Shown here one piece after another: positions 1 through 8,991 of a stretch of 42,587 nt of DNA. The translations under genes and the position numbers were made by a program. Position 1 is the stretch's first letter. Every line of letters begins with the position of its first letter. Origin of the DNA: Moraxella lacunata (GTDB taxonomy: Bacteria > Pseudomonadota > Gammaproteobacteria > Pseudomonadales > Moraxellaceae); the NCBI RefSeq assembly GCF_002027545.1, contig NZ_MXAN01000037.1, positions 1 through 42,587 of the forward strand, given 5' to 3'. The notes under the pieces were generated by a model. It was given only the letters and a program-made list of their open reading frames with translations. It ran no database searches and was not told the origin of the DNA.

Positions 1-84
1 TAGCCATTTTTCATGCAAAATGGCTTAAAGCGTTAAATCTTCATCTTATTTTATAAAAATGTTATCAAAGGTAGGCACGCCCTA
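1..84 (-). repeat. MITE-like element, TAGGGCGTGCC family, copy 1 (cut by window edge)
   Basis: Read on the minus strand this begins with TAGGGCGTGCCTACC at position 84 and continues through a core containing GATAACATTTTTATAAAA. The same roughly 84-base sequence recurs at 42410-42494 in the opposite orientation, and a shorter complete form lies at 38067-38166. The element ends 15 bases past the rpmG stop codon. Its far end may lie outside the window. It contains no open reading frame. Confidence 0.7.
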
Positions 85-99
85 AATTAAAGAGCAAAA

Positions 100-255
100 T
101 TATTTGATTTTTGCTTCTTTAAATAGAACGTGCTGGCGAATTTTTGGGTCAAATTTTTTGATTTCCATTTTGCCAGGCATGGTGCGTTTGTTTTTGGTGG
201 TGGTGTAAAAATAACCAGTGCCAGCCGTAGAAACGAGTTTGATTTTATCTCTCAT
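100..255 (-). CDS. rpmG: 50S ribosomal protein L33
   Basis: A 51-residue basic protein starting [19 protein letters not shown] and ending LFKEAKIK, which is full length for bacterial L33 of the large ribosomal subunit. It has no cysteines, so it is the zinc-independent form of the family. An AAGGA ribosome binding site lies 7 bases before the ATG at 255. It starts 20 bases after the rpmB stop, and rpmB-rpmG is the usual two-gene ribosomal operon in gamma-proteobacteria. A repeat element begins 15 bases downstream and may help end the transcript. Confidence 0.95.
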   Translation of the reverse strand: MRDKIKLVSTAGTGYFYTTTKNKRTMPGKMEIKKFDPKIRQHVLFKEAKIK

Positions 256-275
256 GGTATTATCCTTTTGCTAAA

Positions 276-512
276 TTAAATCTTTTGACCTTGGGCACGC
301 AAATCGGCAAGCACTTTGTCAATACCGTGCTTGTCAATGATACGCATACCTTTTGAAGATACACGAAGACGCACAAAACGGTTTTCAGATTCTACCCAAA
401 AACGATGGTTGTGTAGGTTTGGCAAAAAACGACGGCGGGTTTTGTTGTTAGCGTGAGATACGTTATTACCCACTAGTGGGCGTTTTCCAGTAACTTGGCA
501 TACACGAGACAT
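276..512 (-). CDS. rpmB: 50S ribosomal protein L28
   Basis: A 78-residue protein starting [20 protein letters not shown] with the typical L28 core ([18 protein letters not shown]) and a lysine/arginine-rich body. Length and sequence match the family. An AGGAG ribosome binding site precedes the ATG at 512. It is the first gene of the rpmB-rpmG operon. The 250 bases upstream, to the HopJ-family gene at 764, hold no gene I can support, only the leader and presumably the promoter; no convincing -35/-10 pair stands out. Confidence 0.96.
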   Translation of the reverse strand: MSRVCQVTGKRPLVGNNVSHANNKTRRRFLPNLHNHRFWVESENRFVRLRVSSKGMRIIDKHGIDKVLADLRAQGQKI

Positions 513-763
513 GATGAACTCCTATATTACGATGTGGCACGGATATTGAGCGGTATCGGTTGTGCCGTTTAAACAATCGCCACAAAATTAGGTATGGACT
601 AGGCGGATTATTTAAACTTGTTAGTGATGTCATTTCATCATTATTGTTAAAGGCGACAATAAATAGAAAGTGACAGAAAAATCAAAGCCCGAATTTTACA
701 CCAATTTCACTCATATTTCAAGTAAAATTTTAAAATCAGGCTTATTTTATCAAATTTACAAAA

Positions 764-1108
764 TTAGCGAGCAGTCAAAGCACTCACAGGCATACCAAAC
801 CCTTGCCAACCATAATGCAAAAAGTTACGGATATTGGCGTGGTCGGTGCCGTCTGGTGTGTCTAGCACCGCCTGATAATGTTCGGCAAATAGTTTTAGGG
901 TGTCAAGCTGATTTAGACCGTGCAGTTTGGCAAGACTAAACACCTTGGCAGAGCCTTCGTTAGTGCCGGCAGGATTGACCGCTTCGCCATTATGAAAGGC
1001 GACAGGCGTATAAGTGTAATTGGCATCAATAAAGGCAAGCACGTCTTTGAACGTCAAACCGCCCTGCTCAATGCCATTTAACAACCGTGAAATGTCAGTG
1101 TGATTCAT
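764..1108 (-). CDS. HopJ type III effector family protein
   Basis: A roughly 114-residue soluble protein with the HopJ signature: FIDANYTYTPVAFHNGE, NPAGTNEGSAKVF and PDGTDHANIRNFLHYGW. The family is named after a Pseudomonas syringae protein but is widespread in non-pathogens, and its biochemical role is unknown. The open frame extends further upstream, inside csrA; I prefer the ATG at 1108 (or 1111), which follows a GGA 6 bases away and lies about 10 bases after the csrA stop, so the two are probably co-transcribed and translationally coupled. No secretion system or effector cluster is nearby, so an effector role here is unsupported. Confidence 0.85.
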   Translation of the reverse strand: MNHTDISRLLNGIEQGGLTFKDVLAFIDANYTYTPVAFHNGEAVNPAGTNEGSAKVFSLAKLHGLNQLDTLKLFAEHYQAVLDTPDGTDHANIRNFLHYGWQGFGMPVSALTAR

Positions 1109-1118
1109 CATGCATCCA

Positions 1119-1367
1119 TTAGCGATTAAAATAATCGTCGTCGTCAAATGATGGTGGGGCAAAGTTGCCTTGTTCTAGATGGCTCATGTGCATTTGCATA
1201 GAGCGTTCGTGTTGGATACGCTGATAAATCTCTTCACGGTGAACAGCGATGTCTTTGGGGGCATTCACACCAAGACGGACTTGGTTGCCTTTGACGCCCA
1301 GCACGGTAACGCTGACTTCATCGCCAATCATGAGAGTTTCGCCAACACGGCGAGTTAGGATTAACAT
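1119..1367 (-). CDS. csrA: Carbon storage regulator CsrA (RNA-binding translational regulator)
   Basis: 82 residues beginning [16 protein letters not shown], with [23 protein letters not shown], the five-strand core of the CsrA/RsmA dimer that binds GGA motifs in mRNA leaders. Arg44 in the VHREE block, needed for RNA binding, is present. The family core is about 60 residues; this protein has a 20-residue tail ending in DDDDYFNR that is acidic. Such tails are known in the Moraxellaceae lineage, but the function is not clear. AAGGAG lies 5 bases before the start. The gene follows lysC, separated by a terminator-like hairpin. Confidence 0.96.
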   Translation of the reverse strand: MLILTRRVGETLMIGDEVSVTVLGVKGNQVRLGVNAPKDIAVHREEIYQRIQHERSMQMHMSHLEQGNFAPPSFDDDDYFNR

Positions 1368-1425
1368 AATAGCTCCTTGCTATAAAAACAATGCTAAAAA
1401 GCAGAAAAAATAAAAATTACCCAAA

Positions 1426-1460
1426 TTACCCAAGTTGTTATTATAAAACTTCTTGGGTAA
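1426..1460 (-). terminator. Terminator-like hairpin after lysC
   Basis: Inverted repeat TTACCCAAG / CTTGGGTAA with a loop of about 17 bases, followed on the minus strand by T-rich sequence. It lies between the lysC stop and csrA, so csrA probably has its own promoter in the remaining 60 bases or is expressed partly by read-through. Confidence 0.6.
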
Positions 1461-1532
1461 CTTGTCAGCTTTTTTTGGCAATTTTTACGTAATGATTATG
1501 ATTAATAAACCAAATCGTTACATAATTGCTAG

Positions 1533-2819
1533 TTATAGCCCTGCAACCTTACTCTCACCGTCTTCACGGTCAAGCCCAAAGGCAGTGTGTAGTGATTTGA
1601 CCGCTTTTTCCAAATGCTCTTCTTTAATAAGTACAGATACTTTGATTTCGGAGGTTGAAATCATTTGTAGGTTGATGTTTTCGGACGCTAATGTCTCAAA
1701 CATTTTGCTTGCCACGCCTGCGTGCGAACGCATACCCACACCCACGATAGAGACTTTGACCACATCGCTCGCTCCCACCACTTGAGTCGCTCCAATGTCG
1801 TCTTTGACTTGCTCGTTTAGGATTTTCATGGCTTTGTCAAAGTCGCCACGAGGCACGGTAAAGCTAAAATCGGTTACGCCATTTTCAGACATGTTTTGGA
1901 TAATCATATCCACTTCGATGTTGGCTTTACCAATCGGGCTTAAAATGGCGGATGCAATACCAGGGCGGTCTGGCACACCAAGCACAACGATTTTGGCTTC
2001 ATCACGGTTAAAGGCAATGCCTGAGATTACGGCACGTTCCATATCATCTCCTTCATCAGCGGTAATCAGCGTACCGACAGTTTGTTTAAATTCATCATCA
2101 AAAGCCCCGTCATTACCTTCATCAAAGCTAGATAGGACACGAAGTGGCACTTTGTATTTGCCTGCAAATTCCACCGAGCGGATTTGTAGCACTTTTGAGC
2201 CGAGGCTTGCCATTTCTAGCATTTCTTCAAAAGTGATTTTAGAGAGCTTTTTGGCTTTTGAGGTTACTCGTGGGTCGGTGGTGTATACGCCGTCCACGTC
2301 TGTGTAGATTTGGCATTCGTCCGCCCCAATGGCAGCGGCAATTGCCACGCCTGTGGTGTCCGAACCGCCACGACCTAGCGTGGTCAAGTCGTTGTGTTCG
2401 TTCACGCCTTGAAAGCCTGCCACAATCAGTACTTTACCGTCAGCCAATTCTCGTTTTAGGTTATCAGCATCAATATGCTCAATGCGGGCTTTGGTGTGGG
2501 TGGTGTCGGTCTTAATGGCGACTTGACGACCCGTCATGGATTTGGCATCCACGCCCAAGTCTTTTAGTGCCATGGCAAGTAGAGCGATAGACACCTGCTC
2601 GCCTGTGGCAACCATTTGGTCGTATTCACGAGGGTCTGGGTCGTTTGAAATTTCACGAGCCAAACCGATGAGTCGGTTGGTTTCTCCGCTCATTGCCGAA
2701 ACCACCACCACCACCTGATGACCGTGGTCGTGCCAGCGTTTGACACGCTTGGCGACATTTTTGATACGGGTGGTATTCCCCATTGAAGTACCACCGTATT
2801 TTTGTACGATTAGTGCCAT
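1533..2819 (-). CDS. lysC: Aspartokinase (aspartate kinase)
   Basis: 428 residues. It phosphorylates aspartate, the first step of the lysine, threonine, methionine and diaminopimelate pathways, in the cytoplasm. The N-terminal kinase domain opens MALIVQKYGGTSMGN and holds TTLGRGGSDTTGVAIAAAIGA; the C-terminal third carries two ACT domains (around residues 270-420, with GIASAILSPIGKANIEVDMI and GVASKMFETLASENINLQMI) that sense end-product amino acids. It is a single-domain enzyme, not fused to homoserine dehydrogenase. AAGGA precedes the ATG by 7 bases. There is no room for a lysine riboswitch: only 36 bases separate it from the upstream gene. Confidence 0.97.
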   Translation of the reverse strand: MALIVQKYGGTSMGNTTRIKNVAKRVKRWHDHGHQVVVVVSAMSGETNRLIGLAREISNDPDPREYDQMVATGEQVSIALLAMALKDLGVDAKSMTGRQVAIKTDTTHTKARIEHIDADNLKRELADGKVLIVAGFQGVNEHNDLTTLGRGGSDTTGVAIAAAIGADECQIYTDVDGVYTTDPRVTSKAKKLSKITFEEMLEMASLGSKVLQIRSVEFAGKYKVPLRVLSSFDEGNDGAFDDEFKQTVGTLITADEGDDMERAVISGIAFNRDEAKIVVLGVPDRPGIASAILSPIGKANIEVDMIIQNMSENGVTDFSFTVPRGDFDKAMKILNEQVKDDIGATQVVGASDVVKVSIVGVGMRSHAGVASKMFETLASENINLQMISTSEIKVSVLIKEEHLEKAVKSLHTAFGLDREDGESKVAGL

Positions 2820-2855
2820 AATTTTTCCTTATAAAATAAAAATGGCTTTGGAAGA

Positions 2856-3371
2856 TTAAATGAGTTTGTTTAAAAGTTGGGATTTTTGTGCTTCGGATAA
2901 ACCTAATTCTTTGCCTAATTTGTTGGTATAATTTACCCAATGAATGTGGTCGTAAATTTTTTCAAAATTTTCTTTATCAAGAAAACCAATATCTGCCAAT
3001 ACACCCCTTTGTCTTTTATCTTTGATTTCAAGGGTACTATGCTCTCGCATAAAACCCCTTTCAAATTTTGTTATATTGTCATAATATATGGTAATAATAT
3101 CATTTGATAATGGTTTTTTGGGAAAACGAATGTAAGTATCAGTTACAATAATCTTTTTAGTTGGTTGTAATGATTTAATAACTATGAACACCCCAAGCAG
3201 ATTAAATAAAATTAACAATAATATACCAATCATAGAGATAATAACTGACATAAAGCCAAAAGAATTTTCAGGCAAAAATATCATTGCAATACTCACGATA
3301 TTACCAATCAGCATTATCCTTATTCCAAATTTTGCAGGAATACAATAATCATATTCTTGGTAATACGCCAT
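2856..3371 (-). CDS. Two-helix membrane protein with possible PH-like domain
   Basis: 171 residues, not a family I can name. Two strongly hydrophobic segments occur at about residues 17-33 and 40-66, followed by a soluble part of about 100 residues rich in beta-strand-like sequence (IIVTDTYIRFPKK, ITKFERGFMREHSTLEIKD), an arrangement seen in bacterial PH-domain membrane proteins; that likeness is an inference. It overlaps the upstream gene in a TAATG stop-start overlap at 3371, so the two are translationally coupled. Low-GC codon use compared with lysC and alaS suggests accessory genes. Confidence 0.75.
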   Translation of the reverse strand: MAYYQEYDYCIPAKFGIRIMLIGNIVSIAMIFLPENSFGFMSVIISMIGILLLILFNLLGVFIVIKSLQPTKKIIVTDTYIRFPKKPLSNDIITIYYDNITKFERGFMREHSTLEIKDKRQRGVLADIGFLDKENFEKIYDHIHWVNYTNKLGKELGLSEAQKSQLLNKLI

Positions 3372-3622
3372 TACAAATTATGCCCCTTTAATTCAAAATA
3401 AAACGCCACTGCCATTATCATCACCGCCACAAAAATCCACACCGCATAAAAAATCCAATAGTTTTTGACTTTAAAATTTTGGCAAATGGTTTTTTCATCA
3501 ATCGTCATTACTATACCAGTCAAAAAACTTACTGATGTCCAAACACTACTTTCATCAATACTACCAAGCATTAACAAAAAGAATATCAAACAAGTGGTAT
3601 AGCGTACGATTTTAATAACCAT
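3371..3622 (-). CDS. Small hypothetical membrane protein
   Basis: 83 residues with three hydrophobic stretches (about residues 9-21, 28-41 and 57-76), likely an inner-membrane protein. No family recognised. Its stop overlaps the start of the following membrane protein (TAATG), which argues that both are real and act together. The start at 3622 is weakly supported: the sequence before it (AATTGCA) holds no clear ribosome binding site. Immediately upstream lies the palindrome pair at 3653-3718. Confidence 0.6.
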   Translation of the reverse strand: MVIKIVRYTTCLIFFLLMLGSIDESSVWTSVSFLTGIVMTIDEKTICQNFKVKNYWIFYAVWIFVAVMIMAVAFYFELKGHNL

Positions 3623-3652
3623 TGCAATTTTCTAATTAAAAAGTTTTTGGGT

Positions 3653-3718
3653 GTAAGGTGCGTACCACGCACCAATTTGTGCAATCAGCATAAACTTGGT
3701 GCGTATTACGCACCTTAC
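3653..3718. repeat. Paired palindromes, GTAAGGTGCGT family (BIME-like)
   Basis: Two copies of a 23-base unit face each other: one begins GTAAGGTGCGTA at 3653, its inverse ends TACGCACCTTAC at 3718, with two mismatches between the arms. Each unit is itself nearly palindromic (GGTGCGTA/TACGCACC). About 20 bases separate them. This resembles the bacterial interspersed mosaic elements built from inverted REP sequences. Confidence 0.7.
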
Positions 3719-3746
3719 AAATTGGGATTGTAGTACAAAATTGTAC

Positions 3747-3770
3747 GGGCGAATTGCAATTCGCCCCTAC
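3747..3770. repeat. REP-like palindrome behind alaS
   Basis: A 20-base perfect palindrome GGGCGAATTGCAATTCGCCC followed by CTAC, which read in reverse is the GTAG head of REP sequences. It lies 15 bases past the alaS stop codon and is the only hairpin there, so it may serve as the alaS terminator. The same head with other stems recurs across the window. Confidence 0.75.
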
Positions 3771-3785
3771 ACATTCCCAAATTAC

Positions 3786-6449
3786 TTACGCCAATTTACT
3801 CGCCAACTCGCCTTGCAACTCCGAAAGTACCTTATCAAGCCCATCAACCTTACTTGCCCCGCCTTGGGCGTAGTCAGGCTTACCGCCACCTTTACCGCCC
3901 AATTCGCTTGCCAAATGACGAATGATGTCGCCTGCCTTGACTTTATCAGTCAAGCCCTTCGCCACGCTTGCCGACAGTGCCAAATCATCACTCTCGCCCA
4001 CCAGTACAATCACTCCGTCAAGGCGAGATTTTAGGGTGTCCATGAGTCCACGAATGGCTTTACCGTCCACGCCTGCCACTTTGGCGATGAGTAGGTTTGT
4101 CTCGCCCACTTTGACCGCATTTTGTAGTAGCGACACCGCTTGTAGGCTTGCCAGTTTTTGCTCGGTGCGTTCTAGCTGTTTTTCAAGCTCACGGTTACGC
4201 TCGGCAAGGCTACCGACACGGGTTTCAATCTCGCCACGTTTTGCCTTAAAATTCGTTGCCAAATTACCCAAAATCGTCTCGCCTGTCTGCACATAACGCA
4301 CCGCCCCCATGCCTGTCAAGGCTTCAATACGGCGAACGCCCGATGCGATACCACTCTCGGAGACGATTTTAAACAGACCGATGTCGCCTGTTTGAGCCAC
4401 GTGGATACCACCGCACAGCTCAATGGAGAACGTAGAGTTATCGGCATTTGTCCCCATGGTCAGCACACGCACGGTTTCGCTATATTTTTCACCAAACAGA
4501 GCCATTGCCCCTTTGCCAATGGCTTCATCAATGGGCAGGTATTCAATCTGCACGGGGGTATTTTTTTGGATTTGCTCGTTTACCATGCGTTCAATGGTAG
4601 TCAGCTCATCATGACTGATTGGCTTATCATAAGAGAAGTCAAAACGAAGCACATCTGCCGACACCAGCGAGCCTTTTTGGGCAACGCCTGTGCCTAGCAC
4701 CGCACGCAAACTGGCGTGTAGTAGGTGCGTGGCGGAGTGGTTTTTAGCAGACGCTTTACGCACATCGGCAATTACTTGGGCGTTGGCGGACTGATTTGGG
4801 GCAATCTCGCCCATTTTTACCGTGCCATAATGGATAATCGCCGTGCCTGATTTTTTGGTATCTTCAACAAAAAACACCCCTGTGGACGTGCTAATCTCGC
4901 CTATCTCGCCCACTTGACCGCCACCTTCGGCATAAAATGGCGTGGCAGACAGCACAATCACACCTTCATCGCCTTCGCCCAGACGCTCCACCGCCTTGCC
5001 GTCTTGGTACACGCCCATGATTTGGCTTTGGTTGTCTAGCAGGTCATAGCCGACAAATTCGGTTGGGGTCTCCACCTTTACGCTACTTGTGTAATCCACA
5101 TCAAATTTGCCCGCTTCTCTGGCACGAGTGCGTTGGGCTTCCATCGCCACATTAAAGCCGTCTTCATCAATACCCACGCCACGCTCACGAGCGATGTCGG
5201 CAGTTAGGTCGGTTGGGAAACCATAGGTGTCATACAACTTAAACACCGTCTCGCCTGTCAAGGTGTCGCCTGTGTTTAAACTTTCTAATTCGCCCGATAA
5301 TAGACGTAAGCCCTGTGCTAGCGTTTTGGCAAATTGTTCTTCTTCTTTTAAAATGACCGCTCCGATTTCGTCTTGTTTTTCAATCAATTGCGGATAGGCT
5401 TCGCCCATTTCCTTGATAAGAGCGGGGACAAGTTTGTAAAAGAACGCCCCGTCTGCCCCCAGTTTATTGCCATGACGTACCGCACGGCGAATGATACGGC
5501 GTAGGACATAGCCACGCCCTTCGTTACTTGGGCGAACACCGTCAGCGATGAGAAACGACACGGCACGGATATGGTCGGCGATGACTTTAAAAGACGGCTC
5601 ATAAGTATTTTCCACGCCAATCACTTGGGCGGTCGCATTCATGAGATTGATAAACAAATCCGTCTCATAGTTGCCATATTTGCCCTGCATGACCGAACTG
5701 ATACGTTCTAGCCCCATACCTGTATCCACGGACGGCTTGGGTAAGGGTTCTAGCGTGCCGTCTTTTTGGCGGTTAAACTGCATAAATACACAGTTCCAAA
5801 TCTCCACATAACGGTCGCCGTCTTCGTCAGGCGTACCCGGTAGCCCGCCTGCGATATGCTCGCCATAATCATAAAAAATCTCGGAGCAAGGCCCGCAAGG
5901 TCCTGTATCGCCCATCGCCCAAAAGTTATCCGACTGATAAAGTCCGCCTTTATCGCCAATGCGAATAATCCGCTCAGGGGCAAGCCCGATGTCCTTATGC
6001 CAAATGTCAAAGGCTTCATCATCGGTATGATAGACAGTTACATAAAGGCGGTCTTTTGGCAGGGCAAGCCATTTGTCATCGGTCAAAAACTCCCACGCAA
6101 AGGCAATGGCATCCTTTTTAAAATAATCGCCAAAACTAAAATTACCGAGCATTTCAAAAAACGTATGATGACGGGCGGTGTAGCCAACATTGTCAAGGTC
6201 GTTGTGCTTGCCTCCTGCACGCACGCATTTTTGTGATGACACGGCACGCACATAGTCTCGCTTTTCTAACCCCAAAAAGGTGTCTTTAAATTGGTTCATG
6301 CCGGCGTTGGTAAACAGTAGCGTGGGGTCATTGTGCGGAATTAGGCTAGATGACGGTACAGGCGTGTGGTTTTTGCTTTTAAAAAAGTCAATAAAGGCTT
6401 GACGCACTTCGGTCAGTTGCATGGTTTTATTTAAGTGAGCGGTTGTCAT
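3786..6449 (-). CDS. alaS: Alanine--tRNA ligase
   Basis: About 887 residues, normal for bacterial AlaRS. It charges tRNA-Ala and clears mischarged Ser/Gly. The N-terminal class II catalytic core has [20 protein letters not shown] and the motif 2-like [11 protein letters not shown]. The editing domain has both zinc motifs, [12 protein letters not shown] (HxxxH) and CGGIH (CxxxH). The C-Ala domain has the [14 protein letters not shown] glycine motif. Two ATGs are possible, 6455 and 6449; I chose 6449 because a GGAT sits 7 bases before it, while it would be only 1-2 bases before 6455. It is monocistronic, with a repeat as likely terminator. Confidence 0.96.
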   Translation of the reverse strand: MTTAHLNKTMQLTEVRQAFIDFFKSKNHTPVPSSSLIPHNDPTLLFTNAGMNQFKDTFLGLEKRDYVRAVSSQKCVRAGGKHNDLDNVGYTARHHTFFEMLGNFSFGDYFKKDAIAFAWEFLTDDKWLALPKDRLYVTVYHTDDEAFDIWHKDIGLAPERIIRIGDKGGLYQSDNFWAMGDTGPCGPCSEIFYDYGEHIAGGLPGTPDEDGDRYVEIWNCVFMQFNRQKDGTLEPLPKPSVDTGMGLERISSVMQGKYGNYETDLFINLMNATAQVIGVENTYEPSFKVIADHIRAVSFLIADGVRPSNEGRGYVLRRIIRRAVRHGNKLGADGAFFYKLVPALIKEMGEAYPQLIEKQDEIGAVILKEEEQFAKTLAQGLRLLSGELESLNTGDTLTGETVFKLYDTYGFPTDLTADIARERGVGIDEDGFNVAMEAQRTRAREAGKFDVDYTSSVKVETPTEFVGYDLLDNQSQIMGVYQDGKAVERLGEGDEGVIVLSATPFYAEGGGQVGEIGEISTSTGVFFVEDTKKSGTAIIHYGTVKMGEIAPNQSANAQVIADVRKASAKNHSATHLLHASLRAVLGTGVAQKGSLVSADVLRFDFSYDKPISHDELTTIERMVNEQIQKNTPVQIEYLPIDEAIGKGAMALFGEKYSETVRVLTMGTNADNSTFSIELCGGIHVAQTGDIGLFKIVSESGIASGVRRIEALTGMGAVRYVQTGETILGNLATNFKAKRGEIETRVGSLAERNRELEKQLERTEQKLASLQAVSLLQNAVKVGETNLLIAKVAGVDGKAIRGLMDTLKSRLDGVIVLVGESDDLALSASVAKGLTDKVKAGDIIRHLASELGGKGGGKPDYAQGGASKVDGLDKVLSELQGELASKLA

Positions 6450-6659
6450 GGTCATATCCAGTAGATTGCCTGTGATTTTTAAAAATCATGGGGCGAATTT
6501 AATTTTAAATAAACGGTTAATTTTATCACAAACCGCCATAATTAACAGTGATTTTAACCAATTTTTCACAAAATTTGGTTGAAAATCTAAAAATTTTAAT
6601 AACTTTTTGGAATTAATATGAAACCCTTATAAAAATTATGGAATTTTAGATAAAAACGC

Positions 6660-6688
6660 TTAACATTCATGTAAAAAAGGTGTATAAA
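6660..6688 (+). promoter_or_regulatory. Sigma-70 type promoter for the small membrane protein
   Basis: TTAACA at 6660-6665 and TATAAA at 6683-6688 with the ideal 17-base spacing, about 42 bases before the ATG at 6731. The surrounding DNA from 6456 is very AT-rich and also holds a 16-base perfect palindrome at 6473-6488 (TGATTTTTAAAAATCA) nearer to alaS. Confidence 0.55.
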
Positions 6689-6730
6689 TAGCGTATAGAT
6701 TTTATCCATAAAAGTAATAGGGGGTTTACC

Positions 6731-6958
6731 ATGAACATTCCACTGTTTAGTGCCATCTTTTCGATTGCTTCTACCGTACTCATTGGGGTTTTGATGATTG
6801 TGGTGTTTGTCAATGACATGACCAATATGCAAACGGTGCTTGGTGCTGTGGTCGCAGGACTTGTGGTAAGCATTCCTATCGCCCTTGTCGTTACCAAACG
6901 TATCGCTGCCATGACAAACTCTGCCAGCTCCACTCCCAATCAACAAAAAACGCAGTAA
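6731..6958 (+). CDS. Small two-helix membrane protein
   Basis: 75 residues with two membrane segments (about 6-28 and 35-54) followed by VVTKRIAA and a short polar, Ser/Asn/Gln-rich tail. Small proteins of this layout, ending the second helix with a PxALVVTKR-like motif, occur in many proteobacteria and are sometimes mislabelled as CTP synthetase; no function is established. A good promoter at 6660-6688, a GGGGG ribosome binding site and a terminator at 7036-7072 make it a self-contained transcription unit. Confidence 0.75.
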   Translation: MNIPLFSAIFSIASTVLIGVLMIVVFVNDMTNMQTVLGAVVAGLVVSIPIALVVTKRIAAMTNSASSTPNQQKTQ

Positions 6959-7035
6959 CGCTTTTGGCACAGCTTATCTAGCCTAATATCACAATACCAG
7001 CCAGAGAGCCAAGCCACAGCCGAAACAACAGATAC

Positions 7036-7072
7036 GCCATGATAGCACGCCCTATCATGGCTTGTCTTTATT
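7036..7072 (+). terminator. Rho-independent terminator after the small membrane protein
   Basis: A 10-bp stem GCCATGATAG / CTATCATGGC with a 6-base loop, followed by TTGTCTTTATTTT. It separates the small gene from the ATPase gene. Confidence 0.7.
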
Positions 7073-7076
7073 TTGG

Positions 7077-7106
7077 TTAAACAAAGCCAATAATTCATGT
7101 TACAAT
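7077..7106 (+). promoter_or_regulatory. Possible sigma-70 promoter for the GspE/PilB-like ATPase
   Basis: TTAAAC at 7077 and TACAAT at 7101-7106, spacing 18, about 30 bases before the start at 7136 and just behind the preceding terminator. Confidence 0.45.
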
Positions 7107-7135
7107 AGCATTTATTTATCACAAATAGAGTCGTC

Positions 7136-8902
7136 ATGAATGAGTTGTCCCTAATCGTCGATTTGCGTTGGTGCTTGGATGAGCTATTAAAAGAAGGTCG
7201 CATTGACCAAAAATCATACAATCTTGTCATCACCAGTCGCAACGACCCCGCCTTGCACCCTGTCCAAAACATCGCCCGTTTTAATCTGACCAATTTATTA
7301 GACCATCAGCCCCTAACTTTGGATAAGCTCAATCTGTGGTTGGCGGGCAAAGCTGGTGTGGACGTGGTGCGAATTGACCCCCTAAAAGTGGACGTGCCGA
7401 GCGTGACGGGCATCATGTCCTTTGAATACGCCAAAAATCAGTACATTCTGCCCATTGCTGTGACCGACACAGAAGTCATCATCGGCACTGACCAACCTTT
7501 TTATCACGATTGGCATGCCAACATCAGCCACATCGTCCACCCCAAAACCATCAAAACCGTCTATCTGTCGCCCGAACAGCTAAGTCGCTACCGTGCCGAG
7601 TTCTATCAAGTAACAAAAGCCATCGCAGGGGCAGACATCGCCCACAAAAAAGCAAGTGCGGACGTTACCAACGTAGAAGCCCTGCTCCAACTTGGCGATA
7701 ATAGCAATCCCGATGCCAATGACCAACACATCGTCAAGGTTGTGGATTGGCTCTTACAATATGCCTTTGAACAGCGAGCTTCCGACATTCATTTGGAGCC
7801 ACGCCGTGAGACGGGCAAGGTGCGATTTAGAATTGACGGGGTGTTACATACCGTGTATGAGATGCCGAGTGCGATTTTGACAGCCGTTACCGCTCGTATC
7901 AAGATTTTGGGGCGACTAAACGTTGCCGAAAAACGAAAGCCCCAAGACGGGCGATTAAAAACCCGCACGCCAAAAGGACTAGAAACCGAACTTCGTCTAT
8001 CTACGTTGCCCACCGCTTTTGGCGAAAAGCTCGTCATGCGTGTGTTTGACCCCGAAGTGCTGGTACGCACCTTTGCCCAGCTTGGCTTGACGGGCAAACA
8101 GCTAGAAACGTGGCACGCTCTCACCTCTCATCCCAACGGCATTATTCTGGTAACAGGTCCAACGGGTTCAGGCAAAACCACCACCTTATATAGCACACTC
8201 AAACAACTTGCTACCGAAAAAGTGAACGTATGTACCATTGAAGACCCGATTGAGATGATTGAGCCGTCTTTTAACCAAATGCAGATTAACTCGGCGATTG
8301 ATTTGCACTTTGCAGACGGCATTCGCTCGCTCATGCGACAAGACCCCGACATCATCATGGTGGGCGAAATCCGAGACGGCGAGACGGCAGACATGGCGGT
8401 GCAGGCAAGTCTCACGGGGCATTTGGTGTTATCCACCTTGCATACCAATGACGCTCCAAGCTCCTTGACACGGCTACATGATTTGGGCGTTCAGCCGTTT
8501 TTGACATCGGCAACCATTTTGGGTATTATGGCTCAAAGGCTTGTCAGAACGCTTTGCCCCCATTGTAAATCCGCCCAAGACGTGAGCGAAAACTCGCCCC
8601 TAGCGGACGAATGGCGTGGGCTTGTCGCTCCGTGGAATGCTCCCGTACCGTCCAAAATCTACACCGCCGTGGGCTGTGACGAATGTAGAAACACAGGCTA
8701 CAAAGGGCGAATCGGGCTATATGAGATTTTGCCGTTGTCTAACGAACTCAAAAAACTGGTTGCCAAAGACGCAAGCCTTGACGACCTAAAACGCCAAGCA
8801 TATAGCGAAGGCGTACTACCGTTACGCATAGAAGGGGCAAAACGTGTGGCAGAAGGTGTTACCACGCTTGAAGAAGTGCTAAGGGTGGTTCCATTAAATT
8901 GA
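7136..8902 (+). CDS. GspE/PulE/PilB-family secretion or pilus assembly ATPase
   Basis: 588 residues, a hexameric cytoplasmic ATPase that powers pseudopilus or type IV pilus assembly. An N-terminal MshEN-like region (about 1-190) is followed by the ATPase: GPTGSGKTTTLYS Walker A (about 341-353), IEDPIEM Asp box, MRQDPDIIMVGEIRD Walker B (about 400) and the His box STLHTND. Near the C-terminus is a tetracysteine zinc site, CPHC (about 474) and CDEC (about 514). No other pilus or type II secretion gene lies near it, so its partners are elsewhere. The diverged N-terminus makes PilB itself less certain than a second, GspE-like paralogue. Confidence 0.9.
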   Translation: MNELSLIVDLRWCLDELLKEGRIDQKSYNLVITSRNDPALHPVQNIARFNLTNLLDHQPLTLDKLNLWLAGKAGVDVVRIDPLKVDVPSVTGIMSFEYAKNQYILPIAVTDTEVIIGTDQPFYHDWHANISHIVHPKTIKTVYLSPEQLSRYRAEFYQVTKAIAGADIAHKKASADVTNVEALLQLGDNSNPDANDQHIVKVVDWLLQYAFEQRASDIHLEPRRETGKVRFRIDGVLHTVYEMPSAILTAVTARIKILGRLNVAEKRKPQDGRLKTRTPKGLETELRLSTLPTAFGEKLVMRVFDPEVLVRTFAQLGLTGKQLETWHALTSHPNGIILVTGPTGSGKTTTLYSTLKQLATEKVNVCTIEDPIEMIEPSFNQMQINSAIDLHFADGIRSLMRQDPDIIMVGEIRDGETADMAVQASLTGHLVLSTLHTNDAPSSLTRLHDLGVQPFLTSATILGIMAQRLVRTLCPHCKSAQDVSENSPLADEWRGLVAPWNAPVPSKIYTAVGCDECRNTGYKGRIGLYEILPLSNELKKLVAKDASLDDLKRQAYSEGVLPLRIEGAKRVAEGVTTLEEVLRVVPLN

Positions 8903-8945
8903 CCGACAATGCCATCTAAAAAATTCCAAAACCCGAAATCAAAAC

Positions 8946-8975
8946 AAACCCCAAAGTTTAAAACTTTGGGGTTTT
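8946..8975. terminator. Bidirectional terminator between convergent genes
   Basis: AACCCCAAAGTTT / AAACTTTGGGGTT, a nearly loopless long stem with A-run before and T-run after. It sits between the convergent ATPase and outer membrane protein genes and would serve both. Confidence 0.85.
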
Positions 8976-8991
8976 AAGTTAGGTGCTTAGA

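Noticed and set aside
670..939. Plus-strand open frame at 670-939
   Set aside because: It overlaps the recognised HopJ-family gene on the other strand and has no family resemblance.
764..1108. True type III effector based on the HopJ name
   Set aside because: There is no secretion system, chaperone or effector promoter here, and the family is common in non-pathogens.
1453..2718. Plus-strand open frames opposite lysC (1453-1785, 1795-2307, 2536-2718)
   Set aside because: They are antisense shadows of a well-conserved aspartokinase gene, lack ribosome binding sites and have compositions typical of reverse reading.
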